This document shows, in pieces, positions 44,198 to 53,285 of a stretch of 64,000 nucleotides of DNA. The DNA comes from Proteus hauseri ATCC 700826 (GTDB lineage Bacteria; Pseudomonadota; Gammaproteobacteria; Enterobacterales; Enterobacteriaceae): positions 1 through 64,000 of the forward strand of contig NZ_LXEV01000028.1 in NCBI RefSeq assembly GCF_001654965.1. Reading direction: 5' to 3'. Numbering within the stretch: position 1 is the first letter of the stretch; every line of letters begins with the position of its first letter. Made by a program: the position numbers and the translations under genes. The notes beneath the pieces were generated by a model. It had not been told where the DNA came from, did no database searches, and saw only the letters and a program-made list of their open reading frames with translations.

Positions 44198-46630
44198 ATG
44201 TCAAAAATTAAAAATAATACTTCGATTACTGAAATGAGCCGGCGTGGGTTCATTCAGTCTGCAGCGGTTCTTTCAGGCGCTGCTGCTGTGGCAGGAACGG
44301 TGTCATTACCTTTCTCTGCAAATGCTCAAAATATCCAGGGTATCCGTCCTGATGAAACAGCGGAAACTATCAAATACAGTGCATGTTTAGTGAACTGTGG
44401 TAGCCGTTGTCCATTAAAAGTTCATGTGAAAGATGGCGTTATTCGTCGTATTTCTAATGAAACTATGTATGACGATTCAACATTTGGTCTTCACCAAATT
44501 CGCCCATGTCTGCGTGGTCGTTCTGTACGTTGGAAAACGTATAACCCAGATCGTTTAAAATACCCAATGAAACGTGTGGGTAAACGTGGTGAAGGTAAAT
44601 TTGAACGTATTTCTTGGGATGAAGCAACATCAATCATCGCCGAAAAATTACAATACACCATCGAAAAATACGGTAATGAAGCAATTTATTATCAATATGG
44701 TACAGGTTCTACCGGTGCAAACTTGCACGGTAGAACAGCATGTAAACGTTTATTAAGCACCGTAGGTGGCTTTTTAAGTGACTATGGCACTTATTCTTAC
44801 TCTCAATTAACCGGTATCGTCCCTTATGTTTATGGCGATATGCTGGAATCTCTGTTAACGGAAATTGAGAATTCAGACCTAGTTGTGATGTTTGGTCATA
44901 ATCTTGCTGAAACACGTATGTCAGGTGGTGGCCAGTTCTATGAAACGCTAAATGCGTTAGATAAGAGCAAAAGCAAAGTTATCATCATCGACCCTCGCCG
45001 TACTGACAGTGTGACAACACTCGGTGCTGAATGGATCCCTATTTATCCAGGCACCGACGCTGCATTAGTTGCAGCACTAGGTTATGTGATGATCCAAGAA
45101 GGTATTACTGATGAAGATTTCTTACGTGAATATTGCGTCGGTTGGGATAAGCAAACACTCCCTGCATCAGCACCTGAAAATGGCTCTTATAAAGATTACA
45201 TTTTAGGTAATGGACCTGATGGCATTGCAAAAACCCCTGAATGGGCAAGTAAATTAACCGGCATTTCTGTTGCGCGTATTATTCAACTGGCGCGTGAAAT
45301 TGGTAATGCAAGAGCGGCGTGGATCTCTCAAGGCTGGGGTATTCAACGTACCACTAATGGTGAACAAGCTTGTCGTTCTATTATGATGTTGCCATTAATG
45401 TCGGGTCATATTGGTCGCCCTGGTACAAATACTGGCTGTTGGGGCGGTAACGTTGCTTACCCTGTTGCAAGCTTCGCACTTCCTAATCCTGTAAAAACGT
45501 TGATCCCAACTTTTATGTGGTCTGAAGCGATTGCGCATGGTGAAGAATTAACCAGTAAAAATGCGGGTGTTAGAAATAAAGATAAACTAGATACTGGCAT
45601 TAAATTTATGTGGTGTTATTCCAGTAACGTGATTGGTAACCAACATGCTGACCTGAATAAAACTCATGATTTACTGCAAGATGAATCAAAATGTGAGTTT
45701 ATTTTAGTGTGGGATAACCACATGACACCATCTGCAAAATACGCTGATATCTTACTGCCAGATGTGACAACGGTTGAAACAAACGATCTTATTAACAACT
45801 CTTACGCCAGTGGTGCTTACCACTATGTTGTCCGCTTACAAAATGCGATTAAACCTCTTTGGGAAAACCGCCCTTGCTATGATGTCTTAACAGATATTGC
45901 AGAAAAAATGGGTACCAAAGCGCAATTTACCGAAGGTCGGACTTACGAAGAGTGGATTGAGTATTGCTATAACCAAATGCGTGAGAAAAACCCTGCACTG
46001 CCTACCTTTGCAGAAACCAATGATATGGGGATTATAGATCGTAAATTACCTAATCGTAATCAATACGTTGCACTTGAAGCATTCCGTCAAGACCCTATCG
46101 CTAACCCATTAAAAACAGCGTCAGGTAAGATTGAAATTTATTCTGAAAAATTAATGCAAGATACCGAAGGCTGGGTTTTACCTGAAGGCGACCGTATCCC
46201 TGCTATTCCAGAATATTGTAAGAATGAAGAAGGCGTTGAAAACGTTACATTGAAAGAAGAATTCCCTCTGCAAATGACCGGTTTCCACGATAAAGGTCAC
46301 GTTCACTCTAGTTACTATAATGTGGCGATGTTACGTGAAGCGATCCCTCATCAATTTTGGTTAAACCCAATTGATGCACAAGAACGCGGCTTAAAATCAG
46401 GTGATATTGCTGAAATTTATAATAGCCGCGGTCGCTTGAATATTAGAGTAAAAGTAACAGATCGTGTTTTACCTGGCGTTATTGCAGTGCCTCAAGGTGC
46501 ATGGCGAGATCTTGATACAACAGGTGTAGATAAAGGTGGATGTATTAACACATTAACAAGCTGGCACCCATCGCCGTTTGCTAAAGGTAATCCACAACAT
46601 ACAAACCTTGTTGAAGTGAAACGTGCATAA
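44198..46630 (+). CDS. dmsA: Anaerobic DMSO reductase catalytic subunit DmsA
   Basis: DmsA is the bis-MGD molybdoenzyme that reduces dimethyl sulfoxide and related S- and N-oxides, exported by the Tat pathway. The 810-aa product has the Tat motif SRRGFIQSAAVLSG, the cysteine group CLVNCGSRCPLKVHVKDG with CLRGR, NADH-dehydrogenase-like and molybdopterin domains (GTGSTGANLH, YGDMLESLLTEIENSDLVVM) and the C-terminal MGD-binding domain. The start at 44198 follows AGGG at eight bases; GTG at 44174 and ATG at 44192 are alternatives. First gene of dmsABC. Confidence 0.95.
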   Translation: MSKIKNNTSITEMSRRGFIQSAAVLSGAAAVAGTVSLPFSANAQNIQGIRPDETAETIKYSACLVNCGSRCPLKVHVKDGVIRRISNETMYDDSTFGLHQIRPCLRGRSVRWKTYNPDRLKYPMKRVGKRGEGKFERISWDEATSIIAEKLQYTIEKYGNEAIYYQYGTGSTGANLHGRTACKRLLSTVGGFLSDYGTYSYSQLTGIVPYVYGDMLESLLTEIENSDLVVMFGHNLAETRMSGGGQFYETLNALDKSKSKVIIIDPRRTDSVTTLGAEWIPIYPGTDAALVAALGYVMIQEGITDEDFLREYCVGWDKQTLPASAPENGSYKDYILGNGPDGIAKTPEWASKLTGISVARIIQLAREIGNARAAWISQGWGIQRTTNGEQACRSIMMLPLMSGHIGRPGTNTGCWGGNVAYPVASFALPNPVKTLIPTFMWSEAIAHGEELTSKNAGVRNKDKLDTGIKFMWCYSSNVIGNQHADLNKTHDLLQDESKCEFILVWDNHMTPSAKYADILLPDVTTVETNDLINNSYASGAYHYVVRLQNAIKPLWENRPCYDVLTDIAEKMGTKAQFTEGRTYEEWIEYCYNQMREKNPALPTFAETNDMGIIDRKLPNRNQYVALEAFRQDPIANPLKTASGKIEIYSEKLMQDTEGWVLPEGDRIPAIPEYCKNEEGVENVTLKEEFPLQMTGFHDKGHVHSSYYNVAMLREAIPHQFWLNPIDAQERGLKSGDIAEIYNSRGRLNIRVKVTDRVLPGVIAVPQGAWRDLDTTGVDKGGCINTLTSWHPSPFAKGNPQHTNLVEVKRA

Positions 46631-46641
46631 GGAGTTAACTC

Positions 46642-47259
46642 ATGAAGCAATATGGTTTTTATTTTGACTCCACTAAATGCACTGGCTGTAAAACCTGTCA
46701 AGTCAGCTGCAAGGATGAAAAAGATTTAGATTTAGGCCCTAAATTCCGTCGTGTTTATGAATATGGTGGTGGTAGCTGGGCTAAACAAGATGGCATCTGG
46801 ACACAAAATATTTATAGTTATTATCTATCCATTTCTTGCAACCATTGTTCTAACCCAACTTGTGTTGCAGGTTGTCCGACTGGTGCAATGCATAAACGAG
46901 AAGAAGATGGTTTAGTTGTTGTTAACCAAGATATTTGTGTAGGTTGCCGTTATTGCGAATTGCGTTGCCCTTATGGTGCACCACAATTTGATGAAAAGAA
47001 AAAACTCATGTCTAAATGTGATGGTTGCTATGAACGTGTAGCACAAGGCATGAAACCGGTTTGTGTTGAGTCTTGCCCTCAACGCGCACTGGATTTTGAT
47101 GATATTGAAGTGATTAGAGCAAAACATGGCACTGAGTGTGGTATTGCACCAATGCCAGACCCAAGCTTAACTAACCCAAATATCGTCATCAAAGCACATA
47201 AAGAAGCCAAACCTTCTGGTGATAAAACCGGTTCAGTTCAAAATGCGGCGGAGGTATAA
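46642..47259 (+). CDS. dmsB: DMSO reductase iron-sulfur subunit DmsB
   Basis: The 205-aa protein carries four [4Fe-4S] clusters between DmsC and DmsA. Cysteine groups are CTGCKTCQVSC, CNHCSNPTCVAGC, CVGCRYCELRC and CDGC with CVESC. It lies 11 bases after dmsA with GGAG upstream, three bases before dmsC. No signal peptide; it is co-exported with DmsA. Confidence 0.96.
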   Translation: MKQYGFYFDSTKCTGCKTCQVSCKDEKDLDLGPKFRRVYEYGGGSWAKQDGIWTQNIYSYYLSISCNHCSNPTCVAGCPTGAMHKREEDGLVVVNQDICVGCRYCELRCPYGAPQFDEKKKLMSKCDGCYERVAQGMKPVCVESCPQRALDFDDIEVIRAKHGTECGIAPMPDPSLTNPNIVIKAHKEAKPSGDKTGSVQNAAEV

Positions 47260-47262
47260 ACC

Positions 47263-48039
47263 ATGCATGAACTTCCTCTAGTCTTTTTTACTGTATTAGG
47301 TTCTTCAGCAGCTGGGCTGTTTCTTATTGCTTATATCAGTAAAAAATTAGGTCAAATTGATCAAAACCAATTACGTAACGCAAATATCTTAGCATTAATC
47401 TTAATGCTGATCGGTTTAGGAATTGGTGGGTTACACGTAGGGCAACCACTGCGTTTCTTTAATATGCTATTAGGTGTTGGCCGTTCTCCTATGAGTAACG
47501 AAGCATTTTTAAGTGGCATATTTACTGGATTTGCATTTGTTACTGTTGCATTAACAGTAATGAAAAAGTGGAATGGATTACGTGAAATTTGTAATCTATT
47601 TACCGTTATTTTTGGATTAGCTTTTGTATGGTCAATTCCACAAGTTTATCATATTGCAACCATTGCTAACTGGGATACTGATTACACAACATTGCAATTT
47701 TGGATGACGTTGTTAGTCGGTGGTGGTGTTTTGGCTATGGCCACAGGTGCAAGACGCTTAGGTGCATTATCTTTTATTATTGGCGCTATTATCACCTTAG
47801 CAACACGTTCTGGTTACGTGAGCTTCCTTGGTTTTACAGGCCCTGAACTTAGTGCAGAACAAACTATTTTTTGGGGATTCCAACTTGCAGTACTTGCATT
47901 AGGTATTGTGATTGTTGGTTTCACGGCTCTGAAAGCACAGACATCAAAAATGACACTAGCAACTTGTGCCGCAGCAGTCATTATTGCTGAATTATCAGGC
48001 CGTATTGCTTTCTATAATTTGTGGCATATTACGATGTAA
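47263..48039 (+). CDS. dmsC: DMSO reductase membrane anchor DmsC
   Basis: The 258-aa membrane protein has eight hydrophobic helices and binds menaquinol for electron transfer to DmsB. It begins MHELPLVFFTVLGSSAAGLF, typical of DmsC, and keeps the conserved region GQPLRFFNMLLGVGRSPMSN. GGAGG precedes its start. Last gene of the operon, with a strong terminator at 48080. Confidence 0.94.
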   Translation: MHELPLVFFTVLGSSAAGLFLIAYISKKLGQIDQNQLRNANILALILMLIGLGIGGLHVGQPLRFFNMLLGVGRSPMSNEAFLSGIFTGFAFVTVALTVMKKWNGLREICNLFTVIFGLAFVWSIPQVYHIATIANWDTDYTTLQFWMTLLVGGGVLAMATGARRLGALSFIIGAIITLATRSGYVSFLGFTGPELSAEQTIFWGFQLAVLALGIVIVGFTALKAQTSKMTLATCAAAVIIAELSGRIAFYNLWHITM

Positions 48040-48079
48040 CTTTGATTTTCTTAAAACGTAATTTTAAGAAACAAAAGCA

Positions 48080-48112
48080 AATGCATACCTTTTTAGGTAT
48101 GCATTTTTTTTT
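48080..48112 (+). terminator. Terminator of dmsABC
   Basis: AATGCATACCT pairs perfectly with AGGTATGCATT around TTTT, followed by seven T residues. The T-run abuts the stop of the opposite-strand DUF924 gene. Confidence 0.95.
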
Positions 48113-48659
48113 AGAATGATGAACCAGGTTGTTGCAAGAAGAGTTGCTCTTCTGGTGTTGATTCTCTGCCTAAAATTTCGTTACGATGTGGATAGCGGCC
48201 ATATTTATCAATAATTTCTTTATGTCGCAGTTCATATTGATAAGTGTTTTCATCATTTAACTGAGAGAAAAGAGTCAGCGCATCTTGGTGAATTTTTTTA
48301 GATTCAGAATGCATAAATGGCATAATTAAAAACTTTCGTTTAACCGGGGTTAAAGAAAGATATTCAGGTTGGCGAATCGCCTCTTGAGCTAAAATAAGTG
48401 CCATATTATCTTGAGAGAATGCTTGAGGTGTATCACGCCAAATATTACGTGAAAATTGATCGAGTATAATAACTTCACCTAAACGCCCTTCAATACTTTC
48501 TCGCCAATATGATAACTCTGCTCGGCTGGCTTGTTCACAAAGCGAACCAAATCTGTCTTTAATTTCTTTATCGAAAGAAGCATCTTTCTTAAACCACTGC
48601 TCGGGAGTGCATTCATCAAACCAAAAAGTTAAAACTGATTGATAGGGATTCATATTCAT
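48111..48659 (-). CDS. DUF924 family protein
   Basis: The product (182 aa from MNMNPYQSVL) is an all-helical, TPR-like DUF924 protein: VLTFWFDECTPEQWFKKDAS, GEVIILDQFSRNIWRDTPQA, FLIMPFMHSESKKIHQDALT, DKYGRYPHRNEILGRESTPE. The opening Trp and His residues are conserved. Upstream TTG start at 48719 is less likely. Function unknown in the family. It overlaps the dmsC terminator region tail to tail. Confidence 0.85.
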   Translation of the reverse strand: MNMNPYQSVLTFWFDECTPEQWFKKDASFDKEIKDRFGSLCEQASRAELSYWRESIEGRLGEVIILDQFSRNIWRDTPQAFSQDNMALILAQEAIRQPEYLSLTPVKRKFLIMPFMHSESKKIHQDALTLFSQLNDENTYQYELRHKEIIDKYGRYPHRNEILGRESTPEEQLFLQQPGSSF

Positions 48660-48785
48660 AACCACGCTGTCGCTTGTTAGTGAAAAATTAGCTTTATTAT
48701 TACCTGAGTTTTTCTTCAAACTATCTTACTTTTAATAGTGATATATCTTAAACCTTATTATTACTTAACCCTATCATCAATTTAA

Positions 48786-48876
48786 TAAAAAAATAAATCT
48801 CCTTTGGATCGATTCAAAGGAGATTAAAATCGCTTCCTAGCGAACACTTATATCCATTAAGTGACGCCATCCATAA
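48786..48876 (-). ncRNA. Candidate free-standing small RNA with three stem-loops
   Basis: Read leftwards, an 85-90-base segment holds three consecutive hairpins and no ORF: CACTTA/TAAGTG (48845-48863), TCGCT/AGCGA (48830-48843), and an intrinsic terminator AATCTCCTTTG/CAAAGGAGATT (48796-48825) followed by a U-rich tail. A promoter with TTGTTA and, 17 bases on, TAGAAC would start it near 48876, and a 22-base palindrome (48897-48918) overlaps the -35. No protein gene lies upstream on this strand, so the terminator must serve an RNA gene. Not matched to a known sRNA. Confidence 0.6.
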
Positions 48877-48896
48877 GCTATCGTTCTATCTACTCA

Positions 48897-48918
48897 AAAT
48901 ATTGTTAACAATATTTTT
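48897..48918. repeat. 22-base perfect palindrome upstream of the candidate sRNA
   Basis: AAAATATTGTT and its complement form a perfect palindrome centred on GTTAAC. It overlaps the predicted promoter of the sRNA candidate and could be an operator. The rest of 48919-49311 shows no gene. Confidence 0.7.
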
Positions 48919-49311
48919 TCAATCTCATATTTTATTATTTTAATAAATATAAAAACAAACTAACTCAAACAATATGCCTACAAAACAAACAGCAAAACAG
49001 CTTAAAAAAAATTAACGATATACTAATAAATATTACATGTATTACTTAGTAGGCTTTAAATAAGCATTATTACTTAACAATCTTTATTGTAAATAAATAA
49101 TTTATAATTCAATAAGATAAATAAATAACAATCGATATTATTATAAGGATATCAATTTATTTTGTATAAAATATATGAGGATCAATAATGAGATAAAAGA
49201 TTAAAAAACACGCATTACTAATGACATTTATCTAAAAATTTGCGCTATTCCTCTGTTTCTTTAACAAATTTGGAGTACAATCGTCATAGTCTATCTACTG
49301 AATGAATCGTT

Positions 49312-49491
49312 ATGTCTACCATTGCTGTTATTGGAATAAGCTACCTTGTTGGTGCTGTACTCTCTTTTATTGTTACTTTCTTTCTAACAAAAGATCCTAG
49401 CCTTGTCATGCGTCTGCTAAGTGCGTTCTTGATTGCCATTACCTGGCCATTAAGTTTCTTTATGGCTCTTGTTTTTTCTATTTTTAGCTAA
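49312..49491 (+). CDS. GhoT/OrtT-family small membrane toxin, orphan
   Basis: The 59-aa product has two membrane helices: IAVIGISYLVGAVLSFIVTF and, after the loop LTKDPSLVM, RLLSAFLIAITWPLSFFMAL. The second matches E. coli GhoT and OrtT in the near-invariant RLLSAFL-x2-ITWP-xS and the ALxFSIF end. GhoT damages the inner membrane and lowers ATP, producing persisters, when its mRNA is not cut by the antitoxin GhoS; OrtT is an orphan relative. No ghoS-like gene lies upstream (48720-49311), so this resembles OrtT. The ribosome binding site is weak, consistent with low translation. Intact and short. Confidence 0.82.
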   Translation: MSTIAVIGISYLVGAVLSFIVTFFLTKDPSLVMRLLSAFLIAITWPLSFFMALVFSIFS

Positions 49492-49668
49492 ATTTTTAAG
49501 TCTATAATCATAGCCTAATTATTTTCCTTATTTAATTTTTCTATATCTACTCTCTTTTTTTAAGATAGTTAATTAAATATTAAAATAGATGTATCTATTT
49601 TTATTATTTAAAAAATAAAAAATAAAGATAAAGTAATATTGGATACCAAATCAATAAGGAAATTTTAA

Positions 49669-50115
49669 ATGAGTGAAACCAAGAGTAATACTAAAGTCAC
49701 TGCTTCAGGAGTAGCTGACACATTTTATGCTATGAATATCTCTTTTTCTGTAGGAAGAAATGATTACATGCTTTCATTGAATCGAGACAGAAAATATGAA
49801 ACGAAGACACTTACTTCTGATGGAAAATTTGACCCATTGGTTGAAACTAATATCTTTAAGCATTATTATGACTACATGCAAATTATCTATGACTCTGCAA
49901 ATGGAAAACAATATTTATGTTGTATTTCCTCAGATAGTAAATACTTTGAATTATTTTTAATTCAAAGTGATGGGAAATTGCTATCAACTGATACTCATGA
50001 TTATTTTGAAGGTTTTAACAAATCAGGTGCTATATTTATTATTAAAGGTCATTTTTATATTTACAGCCAAAGAGAATTAGATAGATCTTGGCAAATTACA
50101 TTAATGAATGCATGA
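49669..50115 (+). CDS. 148-aa protein of unknown function
   Basis: The product is soluble with no signal peptide. It is beta-rich with repeated aromatic residues (FYAMNISFSVGRNDYMLSLN, YYDYMQIIYDSANGKQYLCC, FIIKGHFYIYSQRELDR) and ends SWQITLMNA. The start has AAGGA eight bases before it. Its composition suggests a compact beta-sandwich or propeller-blade fold. It follows the orphan toxin in the same direction by 177 bases with no sign of coupling. Family not recognised. Confidence 0.65.
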   Translation: MSETKSNTKVTASGVADTFYAMNISFSVGRNDYMLSLNRDRKYETKTLTSDGKFDPLVETNIFKHYYDYMQIIYDSANGKQYLCCISSDSKYFELFLIQSDGKLLSTDTHDYFEGFNKSGAIFIIKGHFYIYSQRELDRSWQITLMNA

Positions 50116-50155
50116 TTTAATTGCTATTTTCTATAAAATAAAGATAGATTATTAA

Positions 50156-50192
50156 TTAACAGGGCTATTATCTAAGATAATAGCCCTGTTAA
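50156..50192. terminator. 37-base perfect palindrome after the 148-aa gene
   Basis: An 18-base arm starting TTAACAGGGCTATTATCT is matched exactly by its complement around one central A. It lies 41 bases past the stop. No T-run follows. The 333 bases from 50193 to 50525 show no other feature beyond the region upstream of the Rob-like gene. Confidence 0.7.
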
Positions 50193-50525
50193 TGTTGAAA
50201 AGTAATAACTAAAAATAATATTTTCAAAGCCAGATATTATTAATTTAAACGTTCTAAAAATAACTCTTTTAGCTTAGATTTTATTAACGAATTAACATCT
50301 AATATTCGACCATTTTATTTTGTTAAATTCTTGCCAGGTAAATTCACTTAAACACCTTAATTTAAAAACACTAACCAATTGATTAAATACAAAAATATTT
50401 ATTTTAATTAACCTATTTTTTATTATACATTTACAAATAAGAGTAAAAACATTACAGTATTTTAGGTAAATTACGATTATTAATATTTTCTATTTTTAAA
50501 TAGAGTTTCTACTTAGAGTTAAAAT

Positions 50526-51428
50526 ATGTTTAGTGAAAATGTCATTACTGATATTATTTGTTGGATCGAAGATAATTTAGAAAAAAATCTGAGCTTAGAA
50601 AGTGTTTCACAAAAATCAGGCTACTCTAAATGGCATCTTCAGCGAATGTTTAAAGAACAGACAAACTTAACACTAGCATCCTATATAAGAGCTAGACGTC
50701 TTTCTTGTGCTGCTATTGAATTACGCTTACAGCGTACACCATTACTTGATATCGCATTGAAATATCGTTTTGACTCTCAACAAACTTTTTCTCGTGCTTT
50801 TAAAAAGCTATTTAATATTACCCCTTACGATTATCGCCGAAAAGCAAATTGGCAAGCACATGGTTTTACTTTACCATTAAGAAAATTTGCAGGTTATAAT
50901 TTAGATATGCAAATTATTGATATTGACAACCTTTCTCTAATTGGGATCAGCCATACTTACCAGTCTAATTCTATTGAGTGGAATCTAAATACTGAAAAAA
51001 AGCGCAAAGAGTATTGGGAAATATTTTTCAAAAAAGCACTTTATAATCACAATAAAATCTATGCTACTCACAATATTTTTTCTGAACAAAGAAACAATCT
51101 CGTTATTAATTATGCAACAATGAGAGAGAATTTAGTAGATAGAGATAATTCAAATTTTAATTACACCGAGATAATTAATAATAAAAAATATTTAAAAATC
51201 ACGCTTTCGCCAGCGCTATTACAACTTGATTACAAAGATATTATTTACAATATTTATGGTGTTTTAATGCGAAAATTAAATATTCCACGAAAAAAAGGGG
51301 AACCGGACATTGAGGAATATATTTTAAAAGAAAACTATCACGTTTTAGATCTTATCAATAATCCATTATCTTTAATAAAAAATATTAATTATTATATTCC
51401 TATTGATATTAAACCGAACCTCAAATAA
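50526..51428 (+). CDS. Rob-like AraC/XylS transcriptional regulator
   Basis: The 300-aa protein has an N-terminal MarA/SoxS/Rob-type DNA-binding domain (residues about 8-105: LSLESVSQKSGYSKWHLQRM, FDSQQTFSRAFKKLFNITPY) and a C-terminal GyrI-like ligand domain (about 120-295) ending NYYIPIDIK. Length and layout match E. coli Rob (289 aa). Rob activates marbox promoters for multidrug efflux and stress resistance when bile salts or fatty acids bind. Sequence divergence from Rob in the second domain is large, so the symbol is withheld. It is monocistronic. Confidence 0.87.
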   Translation: MFSENVITDIICWIEDNLEKNLSLESVSQKSGYSKWHLQRMFKEQTNLTLASYIRARRLSCAAIELRLQRTPLLDIALKYRFDSQQTFSRAFKKLFNITPYDYRRKANWQAHGFTLPLRKFAGYNLDMQIIDIDNLSLIGISHTYQSNSIEWNLNTEKKRKEYWEIFFKKALYNHNKIYATHNIFSEQRNNLVINYATMRENLVDRDNSNFNYTEIINNKKYLKITLSPALLQLDYKDIIYNIYGVLMRKLNIPRKKGEPDIEEYILKENYHVLDLINNPLSLIKNINYYIPIDIKPNLK

Positions 51429-51981
51429 TAATTTAATATTCTATCTTCTCAGAGAATAAGGGTAGAATATTAACCTTACACTATAATAAAAAATGATTTA
51501 TAAAAAACTATAATTATCAATACATTACTAATCACATTTCAAATTATTTATACTAGTTAAAATTTATTATTACTCAAGAAAAAAATAAATTAATCTTTTT
51601 CAATTAAATTTTTCATGTTCTATCTGTAATAAACGAAAAAAAAATAAAATAGTTGTAATAATATTTTCTATTGAAAAGTTTATTTTCTTATTTCTTTACG
51701 TGATTTTATTACCGTATCCCATTTATATAAACTAGCTAGAGACTTACTTGATTATCTTTAAATACTACTCTTTTCTCTTTCATTGTATCAATTTTTAACG
51801 ATATAAATGATTGCGATACAAAACCTAAAAACAACAATCAAAAGCATTCATACCACAGAAAATGACAATCAATGCAAATGATATCAAAAATAAAGTTCTT
51901 CTTGAATACAACCCAAATAACGCAACTCGATAATTTATAAATCACCTTGCGATAAAATGATCCTATTTTGAGGATGTTGTT
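51429..51981. other. AT-rich gap after the Rob-like gene
   Basis: It holds one imperfect hairpin just past the stop (near 51433-51467, arms ATATTCTA/TAGAATAT), probably the terminator of the Rob-like gene. Nothing else is recognised in the remaining 500 bases. Confidence 0.6.
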
Positions 51982-52407
51982 TTACATATTTAATGTATTA
52001 AAATAATAAATTAATTCAGTATCATCTTCATCTAAATTATCTACACAACCGCTTTCGACGAAACCTGATCTGGACAATATCGTTTTCATTTTAAGATTAG
52101 ATTGATTTGTAGAAGTAAAAATCTTCGCTGTTTTTGATGATGCCTTAAAATATGTAATTAGCTTAGTCGCTAAACCTTGTGAACGATAGTTTTCATCAAC
52201 CATAATCAATTCAATAAAACCACACTGAAAAAAACGATAATGAAAAACACCATAAGCAACAATAACCGTATCAACAACGACAAGATAAAGTGAATTCTCA
52301 TTAATCCAAGTTTTTATTTCGTCAATGCGTGAAGAATGTATTTGAGCATAAGTGTCGATTTGGCTTATTAAGTGCAGTTCAGAAAGTGTAGCGAGTCTAA
52401 TTTTCAT
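51982..52407 (-). CDS. GNAT-family N-acetyltransferase
   Basis: The 141-aa product has the GNAT fold with acetyl-CoA-binding motif A in IELIMVDENYRSQGLATKLI (Q/RxxGxA/G core RSQGLA) and the C-terminal strand-helix TNQSNLKMKTILSRSGFVES. It transfers acetyl to an unknown amine substrate. It is a single gene located just downstream of the tRNA repeats' terminator on the same strand. Confidence 0.82.
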   Translation of the reverse strand: MKIRLATLSELHLISQIDTYAQIHSSRIDEIKTWINENSLYLVVVDTVIVAYGVFHYRFFQCGFIELIMVDENYRSQGLATKLITYFKASSKTAKIFTSTNQSNLKMKTILSRSGFVESGCVDNLDEDDTELIYYFNTLNM

Positions 52408-52442
52408 AGTGATAGTTTTTAAGTAATAAAACTATAGATAAG

Positions 52443-52478
52443 AAAAAACCCGTTATTTCTTACGAAATAACGGGTTCT
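52443..52478 (-). terminator. Terminator of the first tRNA-Thr/tRNA-Ser unit
   Basis: AACCCGTTATTTC pairs perfectly with GAAATAACGGGTT around a four-base loop; read leftwards a TTTTTT run follows. Confidence 0.93.
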
Positions 52479-52482
52479 TATA

Positions 52483-52558
<76 letters not shown>

Positions 52559-52564
52559 TAATTC

Positions 52565-52652
52565 TGGCGGAAGGATAGAGATTCGAACTCTAGGATGGTT
52601 TCCCATCGGCGGTTTTCAAGACCGCTGCCTTCAGCCACTCGGCCATCCTTCC
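52565..52652 (-). tRNA. tRNA-Ser(TGA), copy 1
   Basis: An 88-base class II tRNA with long variable arm, acceptor GGAAGGA, anticodon loop CTTGAAA (anticodon TGA), T-loop TTCGAAT, CCA encoded. Confidence 0.97.
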
Positions 52653-52662
52653 ATAGCGCGGA

Positions 52663-52691
52663 ATTATGCCTATCTCTCGCCGCGCTGTCTA
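52663..52691 (-). promoter_or_regulatory. Promoter of the first tRNA-Ser/tRNA-Thr unit
   Basis: Read leftwards, TAGACA (complement of 52686-52691), 17 bases, CATAAT (complement of 52663-52668), then a GC-rich discriminator CCGCGC, typical of stringently controlled stable RNA genes. Confidence 0.85.
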
Positions 52692-52875
52692 GTCCTGAAG
52701 GCAAAAAAAATCATTTTTTTATTCGTTTGATTAAACTTCAGTCTAATTTTGATTAAAAAAAGATAACTTATTAATATTTCGGTCGAATAGCTACATTAAT
52801 GAGATATCAATAACATTAATTCATATCACTACTGATTTAAAAATAGAGGAATAATAGTGTAAAAATAAACAAAGA

Positions 52876-52908
52876 AAAAACCCGCTACCTCTTGCGAGAT
52901 AACGGGTT
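52876..52908 (-). terminator. Terminator of the second tRNA unit
   Basis: AACCCGCTACCTC pairs with GAGATAACGGGTT with two weak pairs; a TTTTTT run follows leftwards. It is a diverged copy of the first unit's terminator. Confidence 0.88.
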
Positions 52909-52914
52909 CTTATA

Positions 52915-52990
<76 letters not shown>

Positions 52991-52996
52991 TAATTC

Positions 52997-53084
52997 TGGC
53001 GGAAGGATAGAGATTCGAACTCTAGGATGGTTTCCCATCGGCGGTTTTCAAGACCGCTGCCTTCAGCCACTCGGCCATCCTTCC
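52997..53084 (-). tRNA. tRNA-Ser(TGA), copy 2
   Basis: Identical to copy 1, offset by exactly 432 bases. Confidence 0.97.
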
Positions 53085-53094
53085 ATAGCGCGGA

Positions 53095-53123
53095 ATTATG
53101 CCTATCTCTCGTCGTGCTGTCTA
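53095..53123 (-). promoter_or_regulatory. Promoter of the second tRNA-Ser/tRNA-Thr unit
   Basis: TAGACA (complement of 53118-53123), 17 bases, CATAAT (complement of 53095-53100). It differs from the first unit's promoter only in the spacer. Confidence 0.85.
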
Positions 53124-53285
53124 GTTCTGAATATAAAAAATTTCGCTTTTTCTGTTTGTTTGCTCAAAGTTCACTCGAATATCCCTTTTAAAGTGATAAC
53201 CTGTTAATATAATGGCTAAATGCTGATGGTTGTTTAACCAATAATTATCTTCTACTTACTTCGTTTTTAAAGGTTCGCAAACTGA

